From positions 1-25,603 of the IMG/VR virus record IMGVR_UViG_3300020159_001388: DNA of 25,603 nt, one strand, 5' to 3'. The notes beneath the pieces were generated by a model. The model did no database searches and was not told the origin of the DNA. It worked only from the letters and a program-made list of their open reading frames with translations. The position numbers and the translations under genes are program-made. How positions within the stretch are numbered: position 1 is the first letter of the stretch; each line of letters starts with the position of its first letter. The DNA comes from a virus. This document shows, one piece after another, positions 1 through 7,531 of this stretch.

Positions 1-3000
1 ACAAGTATTAACCCTGACAAAAACCCTGAATGGGACGATTTTTCAAATGCGTTGGCATTTAAATTATGTGGAGATGTTCATAACCCGCAAATAGGTGTTA
101 GAATTTTAAGATTCACTGGCGATTGTGTAACGACAGGTAGTTGTTCAACTACTGGCATCACATATCAAACAGGATATACTGTTGACAACTTATGTACACC
201 TAACGGAATATACTATTTTTGTGAAAATACCAATCCTGATTTTTTGATTCGAGAACATTGGATTCAATTAGATTTAGTTTGGGAAAGATATACTTGGTTT
301 GATACTTGTGATTTATGGTATAGAGGTGGGTTAGGTTTAATTACCGATAACCCATATTTGTTTTCATTAGTTAATCAGTCTACAAAATTAATACAACCTC
401 CTATAACAAGTACTGATTCATCACCCGCTGAAAAAATTGAAGTTGTTAGATTAAACGAGCGATGGTTAATTGAAAAAGATTATAGAAAAGGTAGGTTAAA
501 GGTTTATGTTAATGGTAGAATTTTCCATACATTTGAAGATATTGAAGAAATAATACCAAGAGCGTTAGATACTGAAAAAGAAAGACAAGTAGGGGTACCG
601 TATAATATTTCTTGGGGAGGAGGAACTCAAGGGTTACATAATAATTTAACTTTTACAGGATGTCCTGAATCTTTAAACGGATTAGTATATCAACAGGACC
701 CTGAATGTTTACCAAATAATATTTTAAGCGGAACTTCATTATCGGCATTAACCACAAATATTTTATTAGAACAAAATTTTGCAGGAAGTTTTGATGGTGC
801 AATATCTCAATTTAGAATGTATACTGAACCATTATCTGCGGATGAGGTAAAACATAACTTTTTATTATTAAAAGATAAATTTGAATTATTTAACAATGAT
901 TGTCCTAATTGTATTCCTCCAACTCCAACCCCAACAAATACACCAACACCAACATTAACCCCAACAAATACACCAACACCAACATTAACCCCAACAAATA
1001 CTCCAACACAAACATTAACCCCAACAAATACTCCAACACAAACATTAACCCCAACAAATACTCCAACACAAACATTAACCCCAACATTAACCCCAACAAA
1101 TACTCCAACAAATACTCCAACAAATACTCCAACATTAACCCCAACAAATACTCCAACAAATACACCAACACCAACATTAACCCCAACAAATACACCAACA
1201 AATACTCCAACAAATACACCAACAAATACACCAACAAATACTCCAACATTAACCCCAACAAATACTCCAACAAATACACCAACACCAACATTAACCCCAA
1301 CAAATACACCAACACCAACATTAACCCCAACAAATACTCCAACAAATACACCAACACCAACATTAACCCCAACAAATACTCCAACACCAACACCAACTCG
1401 TACACCTATACCTTGCACAAAATGGATAACTTGGACGGGAGGTACTGGTGGTAATTTTACGGGTACAACCATTTCACTAAATTCGACTTCATCGAGCCCA
1501 ACATATATGCAGCCGTTGGTTTTGTATACTCCATTAGTATGTCCTGATAAAAATCCAAATACTAATGTTCAAAGTATTTTTAATGCTGATACATACACAT
1601 ATACTTTCTCAGAATCTGTACTTAATCCGTTATTGGCAATATATTCATTAGGAAATACTGTACCAACTACAGTAACAATGTCAGCTAACACACCATTCTC
1701 AATTTATTGTGATACGGTTAGTAACCCTAGTTATCAAATCACATACGACCTCCCAAATCAAACTTTAACTGGTACGGAAGGTTATGGTATTATTCAATTT
1801 AGTGGTTTAACTAACCAAATTATTTTAACACTTAGTGCATATGAAGCTTATACACAATTAACTTGGGGATTACCATTTCCATGCCCTTCTTCCACACCAA
1901 CTCCAACCCCAACATTAACACCAACAAATACTTCAACAAATACACCAACTCCAACATTAACACCGACTCCAACATTAACACCAACAAATACTCCAACACA
2001 AACAGTAACTCCAACATTAACTCCAACAATAACTCCAACAAGAACACCAACTCCCACCCCAACACCAACATTGGGAACATTAATGCAAATGTATATAAAT
2101 ACTAAGGATACAACGGGTGCTCAATTAGGTATAAAAACTATTTCATATGATGTTTATGTAGATTGGGGGGACGGCTCACCGATTGATTTATTTAATGCTG
2201 GAGCTCCATTTACTACTATAACCCATAATTATTCTCCTGCGACCAATAATACAATAGTTATTAGTTCAATTGATTTATCGACTATTGACGAATTAGTTGT
2301 GGGAAGTTCTGGTTCTACGAACTTATATATGTTTACCACGGAAATTGCTAAAGCAATTTCGTGTCAATTATTTAGTGGGGGAACTGATGTTAATGTTTTT
2401 GGAAACGTTGTAGATTTACCAACTAGTTTAATAACTTTTTGTAATTTGTCGGGTGGTATATCAGGAGATACCGGTAATATACCTTTATCAATTACTTCGT
2501 TCGAATCAAGAGGTGAAAACGCCTTATCTGGTGACTTTGCTAGTTGGGCATCAACTAGTATTATTAATTTTGCGGTTACAGGAATAAATACTATTGACGG
2601 AGATACAGCGTCAATACCTAGTACGATACAAAGTTTAGAACTTGGTGGTCTTAATACGGTATATGGTGATATTGGAGACTTACCAACAGGTTTAATCAAT
2701 CTTCAATTAAGTGGTAATACAACTGTGAGTGGAAGCACTCAAGATTTTCCACCAAATATGGAAGTGATAGTTATAGGTGGAACTAATACTGTATTTGACA
2801 GGATTCAAGCTTTACCATTAACAGCGACTTATGTTAGGATTGAAGGTAATAATACGTTATTTGGTGATTTATCAAAAATACCTCCGAATATTATTTATTT
2901 TGTTATTACAGGAGATAATACAATAACGGACTATAGTACACCAAGAACACCTGGATGGGCTCCTAATTTTCAAACTTTATATATTAATTCTGCTTTTTCA

Positions 3001-3186
3001 GGGTTTAAGGTTGGTCAAGTTGACCAAATATTAACCGATTTGGCAGCAACTAGTTGGGATAAATTTGGAATTTTAGAAATTATAGGAGTAGATAATCCTA
3101 AATATACTAACACTACAGATTTTAATATTTTAGATTTGGGAGCTCCTCCAGTAAACAATCCATTGACGGTATTATCAATTTTATAA
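1..3186 (+). CDS. Large modular virion/adhesin-like protein, 5'-truncated
   Basis: The frame is open to the left edge, so the gene starts outside the window; the TTG at 52 is not a convincing start. About 1061 residues are visible. In order (residues counted from base 1): a LamG/concanavalin-like region to about 300, ending in a typical [13 protein letters not shown] strand pattern; Thr/Pro tract 306-471; a beta-rich, Cys-bounded module 472-631; a second Thr/Pro tract 632-690; a PKD-like module with VDWGDGSP and THNYS; and about eight 22-residue LRR-like repeats to about 981. PKD followed by LRR resembles BspA-type surface proteins. No membrane segment or sortase motif is seen. Its place beside phage structural genes and glycosyltransferases suggests a tail-fibre or other surface-exposed virion protein that binds a host or a glycan. 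The exact role is inference. Confidence 0.8.
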   Translation, partial: TSINPDKNPEWDDFSNALAFKLCGDVHNPQIGVRILRFTGDCVTTGSCSTTGITYQTGYTVDNLCTPNGIYYFCENTNPDFLIREHWIQLDLVWERYTWFDTCDLWYRGGLGLITDNPYLFSLVNQSTKLIQPPITSTDSSPAEKIEVVRLNERWLIEKDYRKGRLKVYVNGRIFHTFEDIEEIIPRALDTEKERQVGVPYNISWGGGTQGLHNNLTFTGCPESLNGLVYQQDPECLPNNILSGTSLSALTTNILLEQNFAGSFDGAISQFRMYTEPLSADEVKHNFLLLKDKFELFNNDCPNCIPPTPTPTNTPTPTLTPTNTPTPTLTPTNTPTQTLTPTNTPTQTLTPTNTPTQTLTPTLTPTNTPTNTPTNTPTLTPTNTPTNTPTPTLTPTNTPTNTPTNTPTNTPTNTPTLTPTNTPTNTPTPTLTPTNTPTPTLTPTNTPTNTPTPTLTPTNTPTPTPTRTPIPCTKWITWTGGTGGNFTGTTISLNSTSSSPTYMQPLVLYTPLVCPDKNPNTNVQSIFNADTYTYTFSESVLNPLLAIYSLGNTVPTTVTMSANTPFSIYCDTVSNPSYQITYDLPNQTLTGTEGYGIIQFSGLTNQIILTLSAYEAYTQLTWGLPFPCPSSTPTPTPTLTPTNTSTNTPTPTLTPTPTLTPTNTPTQTVTPTLTPTITPTRTPTPTPTPTLGTLMQMYINTKDTTGAQLGIKTISYDVYVDWGDGSPIDLFNAGAPFTTITHNYSPATNNTIVISSIDLSTIDELVVGSSGSTNLYMFTTEIAKAISCQLFSGGTDVNVFGNVVDLPTSLITFCNLSGGISGDTGNIPLSITSFESRGENALSGDFASWASTSIINFAVTGINTIDGDTASIPSTIQSLELGGLNTVYGDIGDLPTGLINLQLSGNTTVSGSTQDFPPNMEVIVIGGTNTVFDRIQALPLTATYVRIEGNNTLFGDLSKIPPNIIYFVITGDNTITDYSTPRTPGWAPNFQTLYINSAFSGFKVGQVDQILTDLAATSWDKFGILEIIGVDNPKYTNTTDFNILDLGAPPVNNPLTVLSIL
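916..1413 (+). repeat. Thr/Pro tandem repeat tract 1 (mucin-like linker)
   Basis: In-frame low-complexity DNA encoding about 166 residues built from [12 protein letters not shown] and TQTLTP blocks. At 931-1080 there are five consecutive 30-bp units: two copies of one variant, then three identical copies of another. After that the unit length becomes irregular (multiples of 6 and 12 bp). Nearly every proline codon is CCA, so the DNA itself is homogenised. The open frames on the other strand here are shadows of the repeat. Confidence 0.95.
1894..2070 (+). repeat. Thr/Pro tandem repeat tract 2
   Basis: A second tract of about 59 residues in the same gene, made of TPTLTPT, TNTPTP and TQTVTP blocks. 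It is less regular than tract 1. Like tract 1 it follows a Cys-containing motif (PFPCPSS here, CPNCIPP before tract 1), so linker plus module looks like a repeated building block. Confidence 0.9.
2413..2943 (+). repeat. LRR-like protein repeats, about eight 22-residue units
   Basis: The translation shows about eight units of 22-23 residues with the pattern (L/I/F)P-x2-(I/L)-x2-(L/F)-x-(L/V/I)-x-G-x-NT-(V/I)-x-GD. Examples are [19 protein letters not shown] and [19 protein letters not shown]. The DNA is diverged, so this is an old protein-level repeat. It predicts a solenoid fold suited to binding protein or glycan. Confidence 0.7.
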
Positions 3187-3190
3187 TAGT

Positions 3191-3307
3191 ATGACAGTTC
3201 AATCAATAATAGTAAGTAATGTCGGAGTAAACGAAAGTCCGTTTAGAATTTCCAATAATGTATTAAGAATTTTATCAACAAGAGTTATTGTCTCTCTTGA
3301 TAATTAG
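3191..3307 (+). CDS. Possible small protein, 38 aa
   Basis: A short ORF that begins four bases after the stop of the large adhesin-like gene and starts MTVQSIIVSNVG. It has no recognisable motif and no clear ribosome binding site. The tight spacing argues for a real, translationally coupled gene. Its size and the AT-rich context mean a chance ORF cannot be excluded. Confidence 0.35.
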   Translation: MTVQSIIVSNVGVNESPFRISNNVLRILSTRVIVSLDN

Positions 3308-3356
3308 AAACTATTTTAATCTTTAACCTAAAATTTATAGTTTATTATTTTTTTTT
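3308..3356 (+). terminator. Weak candidate rho-independent terminator
   Basis: AAACTAT at 3308-3314 pairs with ATAGTTT at 3337-3343 across a 22-base loop, followed shortly by a nine-base T run at 3348-3356. The stem is short and nearly all A/T. The position, between the virion gene and the glycosyltransferase run, is sensible. Confidence 0.3.
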
Positions 3357-3389
3357 ATTTTCTACTTTTTTAAAGTAAAAAATAATTTT

Positions 3390-4640
3390 ATGAAAATATT
3401 CATTCAAATCGCCTCTTATCGCGACCCACAATTAATCCCAACAATTAAAGATGCTATTGATAAAGCTAAGAATCCAAAAAATTTAGTTTTTTCAATTGCC
3501 CGACAGTTTCATCCTGATGATAAATTTGATGATTTATCCGAATATGAAAATGACGATAGATTCAGAATTACAAATATTCCTTATGAGGAATCAAAAGGTG
3601 TTTGTTGGGCACGACACATAACCCAACAATTATATCAGGGAGAAAAATATACAATGCAAATTGATTCTCATATGAGATTTGAAAAGAATTGGGATAAAAC
3701 CTTAATTGATATGATTAAAGGTTTACAAAAAAAAGGATATAAGAAACCATTATTAACAAGTTACGTATCTTCCTTTGACCCTGAAAACGACCCTAACGGT
3801 AGAGTTAATGTTCCTTGGAGAATGTCTTTTGATAGATTTATTCCTGAAGGTGCGGTATTCTTTTTACCTGAAACAATACCAGGTTGGGAGACTTTAACAG
3901 AACCAGTACCGTCAAGATTTTATTCCGCCCACTTCGCATTCACAGTAGGACAATTCTCAAAAGAAGTTCAACACGACCCCGAATTTTATTTCCACGGAGA
4001 AGAAATTTCAATCGCGGCCAGAGCTTATACTCACGGATATGATTTATTCCATCCACATAAAGTTGTTGCTTGGCATGAATATACTCGTAATGGTAGAACT
4101 AAGCAATGGGACGACGATATAACTTGGGGTGAAAAGAATTCAAGAGCTCATGCAAAGAATAGACGACTATTCAGTATGGATGGTGAAGTGTTTGACACTA
4201 AGGAGTTTGGTATTTTTGGGTTTGGTACTGAAAGAACGTTAAAAGATTATGAAAAATACTCAGGACTTCTTTTTGGTAAAAGAGCGGTACAACAATATAC
4301 TTTGGATAAAAAGTATCCTCCAAACCCTTACCTTTATGAGAACGATGAAGAATGGATGAATAGTTTCTCATCTATTTTTAAACATTGTATCGATGTTTCA
4401 TTTTCTCAAGTTCCTGAAAAAGATTATGATTTTTGGGCTGTTATTTTTGAACGAGACGGTAATCAAGAATTATTTAGAAAAGATGCAGATAAAACTGAGA
4501 TTGAAAGGATTATGTCGGATAAAGATGGGTATTGTAAGATTTGGAGAGAATTCCAAACTGCGGAAAAACCAACTAAATGGGTGGTTTGGCCGTACTCAGT
4601 ATCTAAAGGATGGTGTGATAAAATTGAAGGAAATTTATAA
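3390..4640 (+). CDS. GlcNAc-transferase-like glycosyltransferase (PF11397 type)
   Basis: 416 residues, GT-A fold. Features of the GlcNAc family (relatives of the Skp1 hydroxyproline GlcNAc-transferase) are the start IFIQIASYRDPQL, the metal/nucleotide motif MQIDSHMRF with D92-S-H94 followed by NWD, the FHGEEIS segment (E204/E205), and HEYTR at 229-233. In the known family these enzymes transfer GlcNAc from UDP-GlcNAc to hydroxyprolyl protein; donor and acceptor here are not known. No signal peptide or membrane segment is seen, so it should be cytosolic. It is the first gene of a packed five-gene run and starts about 200 bases after a protein with long Thr/Pro tracts, a possible acceptor. The ATG at 3390 has no Shine-Dalgarno. 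Confidence 0.85.
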   Translation: MKIFIQIASYRDPQLIPTIKDAIDKAKNPKNLVFSIARQFHPDDKFDDLSEYENDDRFRITNIPYEESKGVCWARHITQQLYQGEKYTMQIDSHMRFEKNWDKTLIDMIKGLQKKGYKKPLLTSYVSSFDPENDPNGRVNVPWRMSFDRFIPEGAVFFLPETIPGWETLTEPVPSRFYSAHFAFTVGQFSKEVQHDPEFYFHGEEISIAARAYTHGYDLFHPHKVVAWHEYTRNGRTKQWDDDITWGEKNSRAHAKNRRLFSMDGEVFDTKEFGIFGFGTERTLKDYEKYSGLLFGKRAVQQYTLDKKYPPNPYLYENDEEWMNSFSSIFKHCIDVSFSQVPEKDYDFWAVIFERDGNQELFRKDADKTEIERIMSDKDGYCKIWREFQTAEKPTKWVVWPYSVSKGWCDKIEGNL

Positions 4641-4646
4641 AAAAAT

Positions 4647-5357
4647 ATGGAATATGCGATAGCGACTTTTTGTTATGGTGATATATACTATAATCAGACT
4701 AATAGAATGATAGAATCATTTAACCAATTATCTGACCCCCCACAAATTTTTATAGTTACAGATAACCCTGACGCAATAACCAAAAAAAATTTTGTTAATG
4801 TTAAAAATATTTCGGAATATAATCCAAAATATTCTGAGTATAATAAAGACTATTATACTTTTGATTTTTCAGTTAAAAGATTTTCATTATTATTTGCTTT
4901 TGATTCCGGATATAATAATGTTATTTTAACAGATACCGACGCAATGGTTAATCAACAAATATTTTCTCACGAACGAGTTATGGAATGTTTTATACCAAAC
5001 TCAATATCAGGACAAGTAACCTATAACTTTAATAACGAAATTACTACTAATAGTATGTTAGGTGAAAGATTACTTCGTTACGAAGATGTTTTTAAAGTTT
5101 CGTTTAATAAAGAAGAACTAACAGAAATGACAGAAGACTGTATACAATTCATTTCAATTGAGAGTAATTTAAAATATAAATTTCTTGAGGTGTGGGATAA
5201 GTGTATTAAAATAAAAGATTCTGAATCTCTCCCTAATATTCCTGCAGGAAATATCGATGAGATGTGTTTTTCAGCACTATACAATGGAATTAAAGTTTTA
5301 AATAATTCAAATAAACATATTAATTTATTAACCCCAACACACAACAAATGGTATTAA
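4647..5357 (+). CDS. Putative GT-A type glycosyltransferase
   Basis: 236 residues. The beta-strand plus DxD arrangement NVILTDTDAMV (D96-T-D98) and the start IATFCYGDIYYNQTNRMIESF are typical of small nucleotide-sugar-dependent GT-A enzymes. The C-terminal part has NIDEMCFSALY, a likely acceptor-side helix. I cannot assign a specific family. It begins six bases after the previous gene and overlaps the next by ten bases, so co-translation is likely. Confidence 0.65.
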   Translation: MEYAIATFCYGDIYYNQTNRMIESFNQLSDPPQIFIVTDNPDAITKKNFVNVKNISEYNPKYSEYNKDYYTFDFSVKRFSLLFAFDSGYNNVILTDTDAMVNQQIFSHERVMECFIPNSISGQVTYNFNNEITTNSMLGERLLRYEDVFKVSFNKEELTEMTEDCIQFISIESNLKYKFLEVWDKCIKIKDSESLPNIPAGNIDEMCFSALYNGIKVLNNSNKHINLLTPTHNKWY

Positions 5358-6823
5358 AAATAGTTACATCAATTTACGAATTAAATTATGAAAATTTAAG
5401 AGGCGGAGGAGTATATAAGGGATTCCAACTACTAACAGAAACAATACGAGCACTTATATTTGACGAATATGAATACGTGATTTATACTAATAAACACACT
5501 TATGATAAACATCATTTAAGTGAAGTATTCAACCGTCCTAACATAACAATTAAAATTCAAGAATTAAATTCTGATTTTTATACTACAAAAATTAACCCAA
5601 TTAGACAAGATAGATTTTCTAAAGGAGAGATTTATGATAGAATTTACTCAGTGTCAAACTATATGGAAGTTATTTTAAATAAAATAAAACATATTGTTGA
5701 CGAATCAAATCTTAGTAATGAAGATGATTCAGTTATTTGGTTAGATTCAGGATTATTTGGAACTAGTTGTCATAATGTTTGGAGAGATTATATTAAAACA
5801 ATTGTTTATGATAAATTCTTTTTAGATAAAATTTTTGAAAAAGTTAATGAAAATGGTTTTATTGCAACCAAAGGTAAAGAAATTTTAATTAATTATGAAT
5901 TAAAAGATAGAATCGCTTTAATGTGTGATGAAGGTTCAAATATTAATATAATCCCCGGTTGTTTATTTGGGGGTAAAGTAAAAAATAATTTAGACTTATT
6001 ATCTAATTATGAAAATCATTATTTAAATTATATTACAAAAAACAACGAATTAGTTAGTGAACAAGAACTTTTATTTATGTTAACTAATAATAAAAATGTT
6101 AAGTTTTTTGAATTTGGCGATTGGCTTGATTTACAAAAAGCGTTTTTACAAATCCTTGATTTATATGATGAAAAAAAATATAAAATTGATAGTATTTTAG
6201 GGTATCAAACAAATAAAAATCTTGAGGATATTGTTGATGAGGACATTACATTCAATAATTTTACTGAATTATCTGATAAATTAGGTATTGATAAAGGGTC
6301 TATACACGAAAACCATATGTATAGTGAGGTTTATGAAAAAATGTTATCAAAGTACATTGGTGGAGAACCTGTAATAATTGAAATTGGTATACTTGACACT
6401 AGATTTCCTGGTGGATGTTTAAAATTTTGGGACTTAATATTCCCTAATATGAAATATTATGGGTTTGACATTATAGATTGTAATCATTTAAAATATAATA
6501 GAGATAAAATTACTACGGTTATTGGTGACCAAAATAACCCTGAAGATTTAATGAGTATGATTAATACGTATGATTTATCTGGTAAAATAGATTTTATTAT
6601 AGATGATGGTAGTCATATTTCGGAACACATAATAACTAGTTTTAAAACATTATACCCTCACATAAAAAAAGGAGGTTATTATTTTATTGAATCTTTACAT
6701 GCCGGATATGCTGAAAGAGATAATACTATGTCGACAATAAATTCAATTATTAACGAATACGGTTTTGAGGTCACCACAAAAGAATTGGTTAATAATGATA
6801 AATTATGGATAATAACTAAATAA
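5348..6823 (+). CDS. Fusion: HtrL/YibB-like glycosyltransferase domain + SAM methyltransferase
   Basis: 491 residues in two parts. Residues 1-290 resemble the HtrL/YibB (WlaTC) family seen in surface-polysaccharide loci: start VTSIYELNY, then VIYTNK and the acidic strand SVIWLDSGLFG with D133. Residues 305-491 are a class I SAM-dependent methyltransferase of the macrocin O-methyltransferase/Methyltransf_24 kind: LGIDKGSIHENHMYSEVYE, SAM loop IIEIGI (343-348), YYGFDI, then metal-site type IIDDGSH (417-423) and KKGGYYFIES. This suggests one protein that adds and O-methylates a sugar, which is inference. It overlaps the previous gene by ten bases and the next by one (TAATG). Confidence 0.75.
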   Translation: MVLKIVTSIYELNYENLRGGGVYKGFQLLTETIRALIFDEYEYVIYTNKHTYDKHHLSEVFNRPNITIKIQELNSDFYTTKINPIRQDRFSKGEIYDRIYSVSNYMEVILNKIKHIVDESNLSNEDDSVIWLDSGLFGTSCHNVWRDYIKTIVYDKFFLDKIFEKVNENGFIATKGKEILINYELKDRIALMCDEGSNINIIPGCLFGGKVKNNLDLLSNYENHYLNYITKNNELVSEQELLFMLTNNKNVKFFEFGDWLDLQKAFLQILDLYDEKKYKIDSILGYQTNKNLEDIVDEDITFNNFTELSDKLGIDKGSIHENHMYSEVYEKMLSKYIGGEPVIIEIGILDTRFPGGCLKFWDLIFPNMKYYGFDIIDCNHLKYNRDKITTVIGDQNNPEDLMSMINTYDLSGKIDFIIDDGSHISEHIITSFKTLYPHIKKGGYYFIESLHAGYAERDNTMSTINSIINEYGFEVTTKELVNNDKLWIITK

Positions 6824-7500
6824 TGAAAATACAAATATTTTATCATATTTTCTTAATTACTAATTGGTATGATATTGTAAAAGAACAAATTGATTCATTA
6901 TCTAATTCTAAGTTGTTGGAAGTATCAACATTAAATGTTGGAGTTCTTTTTGATAAACAAATTGATTCTGAAAAAGAAAAGTTAATGGAACTTTTATCTA
7001 AAGTACCAAGTCTTAATTTAATGTTTATTGATGAAAATGTTTCGTTTGGAGAATCAAAAACTTTAATTAAACTTAAAGAATTCTCAATGACTGATACTAA
7101 TAATACCAACATTCTTTATCTCCATACTAAAGGAGTTACACAACATAATTCAGTTAGGGAAAAACCTGTTAAAGAATGGAGATTAATGATGGAACATTTT
7201 TTAATTACTAATTGGGAAAAATGTGTTGAGAAATTAAATAACGAATTTGATTGTTGTGGGATAAATTACCAAGACCACGCAGGTAATGTTAAAGGTGTAA
7301 CAAAATTAATTCAAATTTTCAATGGTAACTTTTTTTGGACCAAATCTGATTACGTTAAAAAATTAGATGGGTCTATTTTATTTGAACATAGATATTCCTC
7401 AGAGAATTGGATTTTAAGTTCAGAACATAAAGCATACACATTTCTTAATGTTCCTCCTATTTTTGACCTATATTATAACATATACGAAAATTATAAATAA
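6823..7500 (+). CDS. Putative glycosyltransferase (HTKG-motif family)
   Basis: 225 residues. The landmarks are NILYLHTKGV (HTKG at 101-104), WRLMMEHFLITNWEKC, a CGINY segment, and FNGNFFW at 167-172 followed by a Tyr/Leu helix. This set recurs in small proteins of polysaccharide loci and large DNA viruses and is consistent with a GT-A-like enzyme lacking a classical DxD. There is no signal peptide. Its start overlaps the previous stop by one base (TAATG). Confidence 0.55.
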   Translation: MKIQIFYHIFLITNWYDIVKEQIDSLSNSKLLEVSTLNVGVLFDKQIDSEKEKLMELLSKVPSLNLMFIDENVSFGESKTLIKLKEFSMTDTNNTNILYLHTKGVTQHNSVREKPVKEWRLMMEHFLITNWEKCVEKLNNEFDCCGINYQDHAGNVKGVTKLIQIFNGNFFWTKSDYVKKLDGSILFEHRYSSENWILSSEHKAYTFLNVPPIFDLYYNIYENYK

Positions 7501-7530
7501 AAATTATAACTAAAAATAATAACTAAAAAT
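7492..7530 (+). promoter_or_regulatory. Candidate late promoter with 13-bp direct repeat before the three-domain gene
   Basis: TATAAATA at 7492-7499 matches the T4 late promoter consensus exactly and lies 32 bases before the ATG at 7532. Between them ATAACTAAAAAT occurs twice (7506-7517 and 7519-7530). In such AT-rich DNA the 8-mer is expected several times by chance, so this is only a candidate. Confidence 0.3.
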
Positions 7531-7531
7531 T

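Noticed and set aside
52-54. TTG at 52 as start of the large first gene
   Set aside because: The same frame is open back to base 1 and encodes ordinary sequence ([17 protein letters not shown]), so the gene is cut by the window edge.
916-1413. Possible CRISPR array because of the regular 30-bp repeats
   Set aside because: No spacers of unique sequence exist; the repeats are contiguous, in frame and encode Thr/Pro.
807-2105. Long open frames on the minus strand and in a second plus frame over the Thr/Pro tracts
   Set aside because: They encode monotonous VGVFVG, LVLEYLL or NPNKYTNT strings that only mirror the repeat in other frames.
4393-4662. 89-codon ORF inside the first glycosyltransferase gene
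   Set aside because: It lies in another frame of a well-supported coding region and has no homology-like features.
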